Below the pieces are notes generated by a model. The model did not search any database. It worked only from the letters and a program-made list of their open reading frames with translations, and was not told the origin of the DNA. Below, piece by piece: positions 8,790-17,500 of a stretch of DNA of 53,518 nucleotides; position 1 is the stretch's first letter; each line of letters starts with the position of its first letter. The DNA comes from Tissierellia bacterium (GTDB lineage Bacteria; Bacillota; Clostridia; Tissierellales; Peptoniphilaceae): contig JAUNVF010000008.1 of the NCBI GenBank assembly GCA_030537815.1, positions 1 to 53,518 on the forward strand, read 5' to 3'. The position numbers and the translations under genes were made by a program.

Positions 8790-9462
8790 AAAGATTGGAC
8801 TTATAAGTTTTGACGATATAAGGACGGGCAGATTGTCGCATGAGGTATATGCAGATTATTCGAAATGGATTGAAGCTGCAAATGCTGCTCCCGTCGTTTA
8901 CATCCCTCAAAGTGACGATATAATTCTTGACGCTTTTTTAGACCTAGTAGACGGAGTGATATTTATAGGAGAAAAACCGGTAAATCCTTTTAATTATGGT
9001 GAGGAGCCGGATTTTAAAATGGATATTGACTTTAAAAAAGAGAGTGCAGAGCTATTGTTGGTCAAGAGGATATTTGAGAAAAAAACTCCGCTCATGGCTA
9101 TAAGGAGAGGCCTTTGGCTCGTCAATACGGCTTTTGGAGGCAGTATTGCCCAGAATTCTAATATCAAAGAGAATGGTGAAAATATAAATAAAGAAAAGCA
9201 TCATGAGATTTACATAGAAAAAAGTTCGGATCTATTTGAATTATACGGCGACAGAGAAATAGTATATGGAGATTTATCTCCTTCTATAAATAGACTTGCT
9301 AAAGGATTTAGGATATCGGCTAAAAATAAAAGCGGTAATATTGAAATTATAGAAAGCGAGAATGATAATTTATTTATTGGAATTCAATTTCATTTGGACT
9401 ATTCCGAGGGAGAGGGTAGTCTCGAGAAATTATTTAAATATTTTATCGGTAAAATAATATGA
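8782..9462 (+). CDS. Catalytically inactive class I amidotransferase paralogue
   Basis: 226 residues. It aligns along its length with the preceding hydrolase: 'VIFIGEKPVNPFNYGEEP' matches the oxyanion region, 'AIRRGLWLVNTAFGGS' the nucleophile elbow and 'GIQFHLDYSEG' the His/Glu region. The nucleophile at the equivalent position 108 is Arg instead of Cys, and the HPE motif has become HLD (His204 kept, Glu replaced by Asp206). It is therefore very unlikely to be a hydrolase. It overlaps the active copy by 8 bp and lipoate ligase by 4 bp, so the three are co-translated. It may be a regulatory partner or a binding protein; this is inference. Confidence 0.85.
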   Translation: MIKKIGLISFDDIRTGRLSHEVYADYSKWIEAANAAPVVYIPQSDDIILDAFLDLVDGVIFIGEKPVNPFNYGEEPDFKMDIDFKKESAELLLVKRIFEKKTPLMAIRRGLWLVNTAFGGSIAQNSNIKENGENINKEKHHEIYIEKSSDLFELYGDREIVYGDLSPSINRLAKGFRISAKNKSGNIEIIESENDNLFIGIQFHLDYSEGEGSLEKLFKYFIGKII

Positions 9463-10454
9463 TATATCTGATCAATAAAAATACGGATCCGGCTATAAAT
9501 CATGCCATAGAGGAGTATTTTCTAAAGGAGACGAATGAAGATGTATTTACTCTGTGGAGAAATAAGCCGACTGTGCTATTGGGAACGAATCAAGACGCTT
9601 ATTCGGAGCTGGATATAGAATATGCAAATAAAAATGATATAAAAATAGTGAGAAGACTTTCCGGAGGAGGAGCGGTGTATTGCGATTTGAATAATATGCA
9701 GTACAGCTTTATAACCGATATGGAGAGAAGGCCTTCGGTAAATCAATTTGAAATATTTGCTATGCCCGTAGTCGAATCTTTGAAAAAACTCGGTTTAGAT
9801 GCTGAATTTACCGGAAGAAATGATATAATTATAGAAGGGAAAAAGATATCCGGCAATGCGCAGTACAGGTATAAGGATAGGATACTTCATCATGGCACTC
9901 TATTATTTGATGCCGATATGGATAAGCTTGCATCCGTGCTTAAATCGAGACCTTTAAAATTTAAGGGAAAAGCTGTAAAATCAGTCAGTTCGAGGATTGG
10001 AAGGATATCGGATTATGTCGACGATATGAATGTGGTCGATTTTATGGATTATCTGTCGAGGTCGATAATAGATTTTTACGGGATATCGGAATTGGTTGAA
10101 GTAGATGAGGAGATTTTAAATTCTTCTGAAAAATATTTAGAGAAATTTAAAGATCCTGTGAGAAATTTAGGGGCGAATATATCTGAATACAATGAATACA
10201 GGATTAAATATCCCTTTGGACTAATAGAGTATAAGATCAAGACCATAGATGGCTTAATCGAAGATATAAATATATATGGAGATTTTTTCTCCGATGAGGA
10301 TATTATCTCTTTAAGGTCGAGATTGATCGGCAGGAAACTCGACAGGGGAGAATTGAGAATTGCAATCGACGAAATAGAGATTTCTAATTATATAAATGGA
10401 ATGACTAATGAAGATTTTATATCTGATTTGGTTGACATGAACAAAGGAGCTTAA
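9459..10454 (+). CDS. lplA: Lipoate-protein ligase A
   Basis: 331 residues, normal for a two-domain LplA. Family landmarks: 'LLGTNQDAYSEL', the lipoate-binding 'RRLSGGGAVYCD' loop, and 'GRNDIIIEGKKISGNAQYR', which contains the catalytic-region lysines, followed by an HHGTLL segment. The small C-terminal domain (about 245-325) is present. LplA activates free lipoate or octanoate with ATP and transfers it to E2 or H proteins. ATGA overlap with the upstream gene. The next gene is lipoyl synthase, so the pair could build lipoyl groups from salvaged octanoate. No lipoyl-domain protein is encoded in this window. Confidence 0.93.
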   Translation: MIYLINKNTDPAINHAIEEYFLKETNEDVFTLWRNKPTVLLGTNQDAYSELDIEYANKNDIKIVRRLSGGGAVYCDLNNMQYSFITDMERRPSVNQFEIFAMPVVESLKKLGLDAEFTGRNDIIIEGKKISGNAQYRYKDRILHHGTLLFDADMDKLASVLKSRPLKFKGKAVKSVSSRIGRISDYVDDMNVVDFMDYLSRSIIDFYGISELVEVDEEILNSSEKYLEKFKDPVRNLGANISEYNEYRIKYPFGLIEYKIKTIDGLIEDINIYGDFFSDEDIISLRSRLIGRKLDRGELRIAIDEIEISNYINGMTNEDFISDLVDMNKGA

Positions 10455-11306
10455 ATGAGAAGAAAAAAACCTGAATGGATAAAGTTGAAAATACAAGGAA
10501 GTAAAACTTTAAGGTCGGTAGAGTCCGTGCTCGACAATATGCATCTGAATACCGTTTGCAGCGAGGCGAATTGCCCAAATAAGATGGAATGTTTTGAGAT
10601 GGGAACTGCGACTTTTATGATTATGGGCAAAAATTGCACGAGAAATTGTAAATTTTGCAATGTTACGACTAGAAAACCCATGCCATTAGATCCATTTGAG
10701 CCGAGGAATCTCGCGCTTGCAGTAAGGGAATTGGGACTTAGGCATGCTGTAATTACTTCGGTCGATAGAGATGATTTAGAAGATGAGGGCGCAAATCATT
10801 TTGCAGAGGTCTCGAGACTGGTAAGGGAATATAATCCCAAGACGACTGTCGAGCTTTTGATTCCCGATTTTCACGCAAGAGAAGATTTGCTCGACATCGT
10901 AATGGATACAAGGCCAAATGTTTTAAATCACAATATCGAGGTCGTACCAGAATTATTTGATCATATATGCCCACAATCTAATTTTGAACATTCGATGAAG
11001 GTTCTCGATTATGCAAAAAGAGTAAAGGGACTGGTCACTAAATCAGGTATGATGGTCGGATTTGGAGAGACTTTTGAAATGGTGGTCAATGTTATGAAGA
11101 GGCTAAGGGAGGTCAATTGCGATATGCTGACTATTGGGCAATATCTGCAACCATCGACAAAGCATATTGCCGTATCTGAATATGTGCATCCCGATATCTT
11201 TGATGAATACAGGAAGATAGGTAAGGAATTGGGCTTTAAGAGAGTTGATTCCGGACCATTTGTAAGAAGTTCATATCATGCTCAGGCATTGAATGATGAG
11301 GAATGA
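10455..11306 (+). CDS. lipA: Lipoyl synthase
   Basis: 283 residues. LipA is a radical-SAM enzyme that inserts two sulfurs into protein-bound octanoyl groups. Both iron-sulfur motifs are intact: the auxiliary cluster C35-x4-C40-x5-C46 and the radical-SAM cluster C61-x3-C65-x2-C68. The C-terminal 'VRSSYHA' serine motif that ligates the auxiliary cluster is also present. The ATG directly abuts the stop codon of lplA, so both are in the same operon. Confidence 0.97.
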   Translation: MRRKKPEWIKLKIQGSKTLRSVESVLDNMHLNTVCSEANCPNKMECFEMGTATFMIMGKNCTRNCKFCNVTTRKPMPLDPFEPRNLALAVRELGLRHAVITSVDRDDLEDEGANHFAEVSRLVREYNPKTTVELLIPDFHAREDLLDIVMDTRPNVLNHNIEVVPELFDHICPQSNFEHSMKVLDYAKRVKGLVTKSGMMVGFGETFEMVVNVMKRLREVNCDMLTIGQYLQPSTKHIAVSEYVHPDIFDEYRKIGKELGFKRVDSGPFVRSSYHAQALNDEE

Positions 11307-11351
11307 TTTATGGATTCAGCTTTATAATAAAGCTTGAGACTTGGAGGAATT

Positions 11352-11924
11352 ATGATTAATAATAGCGGTTTTTTTGAAACGGATTGTGAAAAATCCCAAA
11401 AGAAAGCATTCTTGGAAGCGATAAGAGTTTACTTTAAAAGCGATGTCGAATTCAATGTAAGACTTAAAAATTATATAAACGAAATAGATAGATTGTCATA
11501 TTATAAGGATGCTCTTAAAGCTCTTGACGAGCCATATGAGCTGGAAGAATTAAATGAATTATTGAATGAGGCGGAGATAACGGCCATAAATGAGGATTTG
11601 AAATATATCTTCGTATACGATGACAATGATGCCTTTACAGATTATAGGAGGATAACTCTAGAAAATTATCCTGATGACTTGGATTTTGGTTATCCAATTC
11701 ACTATTGGATAAGGGCCTGTAAAAAGAAAAATGTAAAGACTGTGACTGCACTTCAGAGGGCTTTTATAGATATGATTGTAGATATAGAGGGAACTCTTTC
11801 AGGATTTACTGTTATAAGGATAGAGCATGGAGAATTTGACTGGAATAAAAATGCCAGAGAAATTATTCATAAATTGCTTGAAAATTCTAAATTGGGTAGT
11901 TTTATAATCAAGGAGGACGAATGA
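11352..11924 (+). CDS. Uncharacterised protein upstream of dihydrofolate reductase
   Basis: 190 residues from the ATG at 11352, chosen because a GGAGG at 11343-11347 precedes it; a further upstream in-frame start lacks such a site. The protein is acidic, mixed alpha/beta in appearance, has no signal peptide or membrane segment and no motif I recognise. Landmarks include 'YIFVYDDNDAFTDYRRI' and 'FGYPIHYWIRACKKK'. Its last codon overlaps the first codon of dihydrofolate reductase (ATGA), so the two are translationally coupled and a link to folate or nucleotide metabolism is possible but unproven. Confidence 0.75.
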   Translation: MINNSGFFETDCEKSQKKAFLEAIRVYFKSDVEFNVRLKNYINEIDRLSYYKDALKALDEPYELEELNELLNEAEITAINEDLKYIFVYDDNDAFTDYRRITLENYPDDLDFGYPIHYWIRACKKKNVKTVTALQRAFIDMIVDIEGTLSGFTVIRIEHGEFDWNKNAREIIHKLLENSKLGSFIIKEDE

Positions 11925-12415
11925 TACTGATTTTTGCGGTAGATAGGAATTGGAGCATAGGGGTCGATGGCGATATGCTCTTTAAGATAAGCAGCGATCT
12001 GCAGAGGTTTAAAAAGATAACCATGGGTGGAATTTTAATCATGGGAAGAAAAACCTTTGAATCTCTGCCGGGTTCAAATCCACTTCCGGGCAGGACTAAT
12101 ATAGTTGTAACTAGAAATGAGGATTATAAAAAAGACGGGATAATCGTCGTCAACTCGATTGAAGAGATGGACAAAAAATTGGAAGAATTAAATCCGGAAA
12201 ATGAGAGAAAAGTGTTTTTGATAGGCGGGGGAGATTTGGTCGCCCAGCTGATAGATAGATGTAGCTATGCAAATATAACAAAGGTCGATAGTTCTTTTGA
12301 GAAATGGGATACTAGAATCCCCAATCTCGATGAATTGGGATGGAAGATTTTAAGCGAGAGCGAAGAAAAAGAAGAATCAGGTTTGAAATATAAATACTGC
12401 GAATATGAGAGATAG
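11921..12415 (+). CDS. folA: Dihydrofolate reductase
   Basis: 164 residues, standard size. Landmarks: 'AVDRNWSIGVDGDMLF' with the acidic residue (Asp26) that protonates the substrate, 'GGILIMGRKTFESLP' for the NADPH-binding Arg-Lys-Thr region, 'LPGRTNIVVT' and 'VFLIGGGDL', the conserved GG turn. The enzyme reduces dihydrofolate to tetrahydrofolate with NADPH. It ends the operon that starts near 8001; no thymidylate synthase gene is next to it. Its last codons (EYER-stop) form one arm of the terminator palindrome shared with the convergent gene. Confidence 0.96.
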   Translation: MILIFAVDRNWSIGVDGDMLFKISSDLQRFKKITMGGILIMGRKTFESLPGSNPLPGRTNIVVTRNEDYKKDGIIVVNSIEEMDKKLEELNPENERKVFLIGGGDLVAQLIDRCSYANITKVDSSFEKWDTRIPNLDELGWKILSESEEKEESGLKYKYCEYER

Positions 12416-12440
12416 ATTCTATCTCTCATATTCGCTTTTT
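12399..12440. terminator. Perfect 17-bp palindromic terminator made of two coding ends
   Basis: The left arm is GCGAATATGAGAGATAG at 12399-12415, the loop ATT, and the right arm its exact complement at 12419-12435, followed by TTTTT on the plus strand. The left arm encodes the end of dihydrofolate reductase and the right arm the end of the acetyltransferase, so both proteins finish with EYER. Confidence 0.88.
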
Positions 12441-12970
12441 AATAGGCGATAGTATACTGTATCGGTGATCCCGGCATTCGACCAGTCCGACTCTTTTAGT
12501 ATTGCTTCTTTAATCATACCTGCTTTCTCCATGACTTTTCCTGAAGCCGGATTGAGGACTGAATGTTTAGTTTCTATCTTATTTACATTTACTTGTTCAA
12601 ATAAAAATTTTATGACTCTCCTTAAAGCTTCCGTCGTATAGCCATTGCCCCAATAATCATAAGCTATGCAGTAGCCGATCCTGGCTTTTTGCGGCAGATT
12701 ATCTATCTCTACATTGATGGAGCCGATTATCTCGTCGATCTCTTTTAAAACTATGGCCCATTGATAAAAGTCTTTGTTTTTGTATTTATTTGTCCAAATA
12801 GACAGGAGCTGTTTAGTTATATTTTCACTTTTATGAGCTTCCCATGTAAGATACTCCGTTATCCTATCATCTGAAGCCCAATTTTCAAAGACTTCTTTGG
12901 AGTCGGTCATCTTAAATCTACGCAGTATGAGTCTGTCGGTTTCTAGCTTTTTGGTGCCTATATTTTTCAT
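12419..12970 (-). CDS. GNAT acetyltransferase, RimJ/RimL type
   Basis: About 183 residues. The N-terminus 'LETDRLILRRF' and the acetyl-CoA-binding loop region 'RIGYCIAYDYWGNGYTTEALR' place it in the RimJ/RimL branch of the GNAT family, which acetylates protein N-termini or small molecules. 'KVMEKAGMIKEA' is the usual late motif. ATG 12970 is chosen because a GGTGGAGG site lies just upstream; a GTG at 12979 directly after the previous stop is the alternative. It is last in an apparent four-gene minus-strand operon behind a HTH regulator. Confidence 0.85.
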   Translation of the reverse strand: MKNIGTKKLETDRLILRRFKMTDSKEVFENWASDDRITEYLTWEAHKSENITKQLLSIWTNKYKNKDFYQWAIVLKEIDEIIGSINVEIDNLPQKARIGYCIAYDYWGNGYTTEALRRVIKFLFEQVNVNKIETKHSVLNPASGKVMEKAGMIKEAILKESDWSNAGITDTVYYRLLKSEYER

Positions 12971-12979
12971 ATCCTCCAC

Positions 12980-13255
12980 CTACTCGCTTAGGCTCGTTTT
13001 AAAAGCCCTCTTATTTTTATGATCATAGATTAATATATTTATCGGATTATTTAATTTCTCGATGATATCTTCGTTATTGTCGAATGAAATCTTATAAAAA
13101 CCTTCTTTTAGCCCTATTATCTCTTTATCTCTATTAGAAAATACAGAAGTGCCTACAAGCAGTGATTTTATATCTTCATTTAAAGGTAATTTATTCCATT
13201 CTCTTATAGAATTTTTTAATCTTTTAATTTCATTATTATCTAATCTTTTTAACAT
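12980..13255 (-). CDS. Small uncharacterised protein
   Basis: 91 residues from the ATG at 13253-13255, which has a GGAGG site at 13261-13265; a longer reading with 5 more residues overlaps the upstream gene. It has no signal peptide or cysteines. Sequence such as 'EIKRLKNSIREWNKL' and 'DIIEKLNNPINILIYDHKNKRAF' suggests a small soluble alpha/beta protein. I do not recognise a family. It lies between a HTH regulator and an acetyltransferase in the same transcription unit. Confidence 0.65.
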   Translation of the reverse strand: MLKRLDNNEIKRLKNSIREWNKLPLNEDIKSLLVGTSVFSNRDKEIIGLKEGFYKISFDNNEDIIEKLNNPINILIYDHKNKRAFKTSLSE

Positions 13256-13256
13256 C

Positions 13257-13463
13257 TCAATCCTCCACATATTCTAGAATATCGCCGGGTTGACAGTCCA
13301 ATGCCCTGCATATTCCCTCAAGAGTTGAAAATCTTATAGCCTTTGCTTTTTCATTTTTTAAAATACTTATATTTGCCATTGTAATCCCGACGCTCTCCGA
13401 TAATTCGGTGACGCTCATCTTTCTCTTTGCCAGCATTATATCTAAATTTACTCTAATCGCCAT
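13257..13463 (-). CDS. Cro/C1-type HTH regulator (YozG-like)
   Basis: 68 residues from ATG 13463, preceded by GAGGTG. The whole protein is a single helix-turn-helix domain: 'LDIMLAKRKMSVTELSESVG' then 'TMANISILKNEKAKAIRFSTL' and 'GICRALDCQPGDILEY', the standard YozG-like end. These mini-repressors are commonly paired with DUF2975 membrane proteins, as here. The inverted repeat at 13981-14009, which overlaps the operon promoter, is a plausible autoregulatory operator. Confidence 0.9.
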   Translation of the reverse strand: MAIRVNLDIMLAKRKMSVTELSESVGITMANISILKNEKAKAIRFSTLEGICRALDCQPGDILEYVED

Positions 13464-13471
13464 ATCGCACC

Positions 13472-13942
13472 TCAAATCGTAAGATCATTTTCAGTTTTGT
13501 AGTCGATAGCTATAAGCAATAATTTTTTTAATATAGATGAAAATAATGCTCCTGCCAAAGCGGCGAGTGAAGTTACGATAATGGTCAGATAAGCTGCGCT
13601 GAATTGAATCCTTATACACAGAAGATATATCAGGACCAGCAAATAGATTGCAAATATGCAAGCAGAGCAGTATTTGATCTTATCCAAGGATTTCACAGCT
13701 GATATCGAAAACATCTCATGACCCTCGACCATCTTCAATAATTTCCATATCTCAAAAATCATGATATAAAAAGGAATTAAAGAGATATAGAGGATGATAA
13801 GCCCGGGATTTTTCAGAGACGAAAAATTCTGATAATCAACTGCCATGGTATTTGCCATATCCGGCATTATCAATACTGCGATCGTCGTTATCAAGACCAC
13901 GATTGCTAATAAGAGCAGTTTCAAGATTTTTTCTGATTTCAT
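13472..13942 (-). CDS. DUF2975 membrane protein
   Basis: 156 residues with four hydrophobic segments (about 8-27, 46-65, 85-106 and 112-132 with a trailing helix). The order of segments and the adjacent YozG-like HTH gene match the common DUF2975/HTH pair in Firmicutes. The function is unknown; a membrane-linked sensing role for the regulator is a reasonable inference. An AGGGGA site precedes the ATG. It is first gene of the minus-strand operon. Confidence 0.82.
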   Translation of the reverse strand: MKSEKILKLLLLAIVVLITTIAVLIMPDMANTMAVDYQNFSSLKNPGLIILYISLIPFYIMIFEIWKLLKMVEGHEMFSISAVKSLDKIKYCSACIFAIYLLVLIYLLCIRIQFSAAYLTIIVTSLAALAGALFSSILKKLLLIAIDYKTENDLTI

Positions 13943-13973
13943 AATTTTCCCCTCTAATATAATATATATTGAT

Positions 13974-14009
13974 TATAGCACAATATTTATCGAAAGTCGA
14001 TAAATATTG
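13974..14009 (-). promoter_or_regulatory. Promoter with perfect 13-bp inverted repeat operator
   Basis: CAATATTTATCGA at 13981-13993, a 3-bp AAG spacer, and its exact complement at 13997-14009. A minus-strand TATAAT (complement of 13974-13979) lies directly next to the palindrome, which would cover the spacer and -35 region. This is the expected layout of a repressor-controlled promoter for the DUF2975/HTH operon. Confidence 0.6.
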
Positions 14010-14051
14010 GAGTATAAGAAAATGAATTTTAATTTATCCATTAAGTCTTAA

Positions 14052-14080
14052 TTGTTAAGAAAAAAATATCGGGGTATATA
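14052..14080 (+). promoter_or_regulatory. Sigma-A-type promoter for the PrcB-like gene
   Basis: TTGTTA at 14052-14057, a 17-bp spacer and TATATA at 14075-14080, 48 bp before the ATG at 14128. Confidence 0.5.
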
Positions 14081-14127
14081 ATATATAGAGGCGAATGGAC
14101 AATAAAATGATATGAAAGGAATATGAG

Positions 14128-14490
14128 ATGAATTTTAAAGTAGTGCATACCATGCCGGAAGAGCTTGAGGACATATTTACAGAAATTCAAGTTAAGAGAG
14201 GGTATTATCTGGCGGCGATGGATACCGTTTACATGGTCGTTTGTGCCGGGGAAAAGCCTAAAGACGGCTATTCTCTTGGAGTAGCTAAGATACATGAGAA
14301 CGGGGACAATATCATAGTTGATGTGACCGAATGTTCTCCCAAACCGGGAGTGGTCCATAAACCTAATCCTTGCTTTCCTTATACGGTTATATCTTTGAAT
14401 ATTAAACCCAAAGATATCGAGGCTTATCATATCATTGTCAGAAATACTCAAAGTCTAAGTAAATACGACAAGATCGACTTAAAAGGATAA
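14128..14490 (+). CDS. PrcB-like domain protein
   Basis: 120 residues. The segment 'GEKPKDGYSLGVAKI', a strand ending in 'IIVDVTECSPKPGVVHKP' and 'PCFPYTVISL' match the PrcB C-terminal domain pattern (glycine-glycine-tyrosine-type turn, then a proline-rich strand and 'PY.v'). The domain was named from a spirochete protease complex, but most members are uncharacterised. There is no signal peptide here. It is monocistronic, with its own promoter, and ends at a terminator shared with the convergent permease gene. Confidence 0.65.
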   Translation: MNFKVVHTMPEELEDIFTEIQVKRGYYLAAMDTVYMVVCAGEKPKDGYSLGVAKIHENGDNIIVDVTECSPKPGVVHKPNPCFPYTVISLNIKPKDIEAYHIIVRNTQSLSKYDKIDLKG

Positions 14491-14498
14491 TTTTAATT

Positions 14499-14545
14499 AA
14501 AGAGTCCCTTGCATCTCTTCGAGATTGCTGGGGACTCTTCTTTTA
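14499..14545. terminator. Bidirectional terminator
   Basis: AAGAGTCCC pairs with GGGACTCTT, and an inner GCATCTC pairs with GAGATTGC. A T run follows on the plus strand. It lies between the convergent PrcB-like and permease genes. Confidence 0.8.
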
Positions 14546-17500
14546 ATTTATTTGACTTTCCGTCTTTTTCATCTGCTGTTTCTCTATTTTAGAATGAACC
14601 AATACTTGAGAGAACCATGCGAGTATCAGTATTATGGATATTACCATAAAAATATCTATAGACTCGAGATATGGAATCAATTTGATATTATCTGGAACAG
14701 TATCGGAGACTGCCGATAAGAATAGGGCGACTCCAAATAATATTCCTATTATGACTCCGAATAGTATCGAAATGAAATTCTCTTTAAATATCTCTTTTAA
14801 ATAAATTTGAGTATCTTCAGGATTATTTAATTCTCCAATCAATTCGGCGAGCCTCGTCTTAACTTCGAGACCGGTCGTAAATCTTATCGTTATATACAGA
14901 AGTGCAATCGTGAAGAAAATATAGATATAAGCTATATATACTAGCGGCTTCACTATAGATGCGGTCGTCTGTTTTTCTGATCTATTTGTCTGAATCGATT
15001 GAACAGAATCATATCTTGCAGATTCATTTACAAAATTTTCTATGGCATAGGAGCTATTGTCTTTAAGCACGACCATCTTTGAATTCATCTCCGGCTCCAT
15101 ACCGGTGACTTCTTTAAAGTACTCGGGGCTTACAAAAACATAATTTCCTACATAATTTTCAAATACTTTGGATACGACGAATTCGTATTTGTCGGTACCT
15201 ATTGTAAAACTTATGGTATCGCCGTCTGAAATTCCTTGAAGGTCTGCCAATTTCTTTGAGATTATCGCAGCATTCGGATGTAGGTGAACCGCCTTTGCAT
15301 CTTCCGGACTTCTAAGCTTAATAATGCCTTCAAGTCCCTGGGAATCTTTTGGTATAAATAGCTTAAAGTCGATGCTTGGCATTCCTTCGCTTATAGTTCT
15401 CGCATTTTTATATGACAGGTCCTCTATTTTTCGGGCATATTTTATTTCTCTTAAAAAATAGTCGTATTCGCCATTTTCATTTTTATTTTCGCCTTTCGAC
15501 ATCGAGATATTTGCATCATATGTCATTATATTTTCGTATTGCTTTCTCGGTATATCCTCTATAGATCTTCTAAGGCCGATTCCGAGTAGTAGAAGAGCTG
15601 TAAATGCTGTTGTTCCCAAAACTATCAAAAGTATTCTGATTGGATTTGCAAATAAATTTTTTAGACATGCTTTTTGTACTATCGACTTTTTATTCCAAAA
15701 TGATGGATATTTCTCAAGCCAAATTTCTTTGTCTAAGAAGCTCTCTTTGGAGACTTTTTTGTCTGATCTGAATGCGCTGTAAATCCCCAGCAAGATAAAT
15801 GCGAAAACGCCGGCGCATACAATCAGAGTCTGTATTGGGAACAAGCTCAATTTCGGAGTTTTAAAAGAAAAGTTCTCACCGTAGATTAAAAATATATTAT
15901 TTGCTATCGCAAATGTTCCGATTAAAATTCCCGTTATTATACCGGCTGCTGAATAGATCGATATATTTTTAAAATAGTGAAGGCATGATTCTATCTTTTC
16001 TTCTTTTGTCTTTAAAAATCCAATATTTGATTCAGATACTATGGATGCTGAAAAAATATATATGGATACCAGTACTATTATAAAGAAGAGTATTGGGAAA
16101 ATCAGGGTTATCATGTCGACTCTTTTGGTTATATTATAATATAATTTCATCCCGCTATTTTCGCCGGAATTTGTGACCAAATATGTAGGCACGATATCGC
16201 CGCTTAGCTCCTCTTTTGACCTTTTAATTATATCTTCTTTATTTTTTATTTCCGCCTTCGAGTTTTTTAATAAATTATCGTAATCATCGGCATCTTTTTC
16301 GAATAGGGCAGTATTTTTATTTAATTTTTCTTCGAGCGCATTTACGCTTGCCTCCATCTTGGACTTATCTTTTTCCATGAACTGCTTTGCTTTTTCATAA
16401 TCTTTTTTTATCTTATCCAGCTCTAATACCGAATTGTCGAGATCTGTTTTTAGATTATTCATGGATTCTTCATTGGCGGCCAATTTTTCGTTTTCTGCTT
16501 CGTATTCCGATTCTAGAGAATTGAGCTCGTCTATTTCCGGATTCAGTTCAGAATATTGGGCATTAATATTTGCCTGCTGAGAATTGAAGTCGTCGAGCTT
16601 TGAATTGAGATAAGTCTTTTCAGAGCCTAGTCTCGATATCGAACCCTCGACATCTCTTATCTTATTTAAGATTTCAGTTTTTTTATAAGATAATATCTTG
16701 AGTTGGACTTTCAAAGTCGACAAAGACCTTTTTAAGCTATTTACCTCTCTGTCATTCTCTCTTATTCTACTATTCACATTTGCTATTTCCGAGTCGAGAT
16801 TTGCTTGAAGCTCATCTAGATAGGCTCTTTGACCATCTACATATGTCCTCTTATTTGAAACCGTCTCATTTAAATCGGCACAGTGTTGGCTTTGCGCCTC
16901 ATAATTCTGTTTTGCCTCATTGTAGCTGTTTTCTATCGATTTTATCTTTTCTTCTGAAGTCTTTATATTTGATTCGCCATGTTCCAAGTCCCTCTTTGAT
17001 TTTACTAGCAAATCGTCGTATTCTTTTTTCTTGTCAGTGTAAATCTTTTTTTCTTTGTTGAGGGCGGTTTTTTGTTTATTGAGTTTATCTTCTGCAGTTT
17101 TAAGCTCTTTATTTAAATCTTTTATTTCAGATTCTGAATCTTCTATTCTTCTCTTAGCCATCTCCTTGACTTTTATCGCTTTTTTCTCGGGCATATCTTT
17201 AAAGGCTTCCCTTAGTTCAAATGTCGTATTGTCGACTATTGCCCTATATTCTGAAGTAAAAGGAGATATCTTTCTCGTGGAATTGAGATGTATTCTAGCA
17301 AAATTGGGATTTAAAAGGTCGAAATCTTCCGGGACTATGAGGGCATAACCGTCGAGCTTGCTCCCTGTCAAGCTGGAAACTCCCTTTTCAGACTTTAATA
17401 TATATTCCGGCGAGCTTATCGTACCTACTATTTTAAATTTATTTCTCTTCAATCTAAGGGTCGGATTGTCGCCCTTGTGATGCAGGGTAATTTCATCTCC

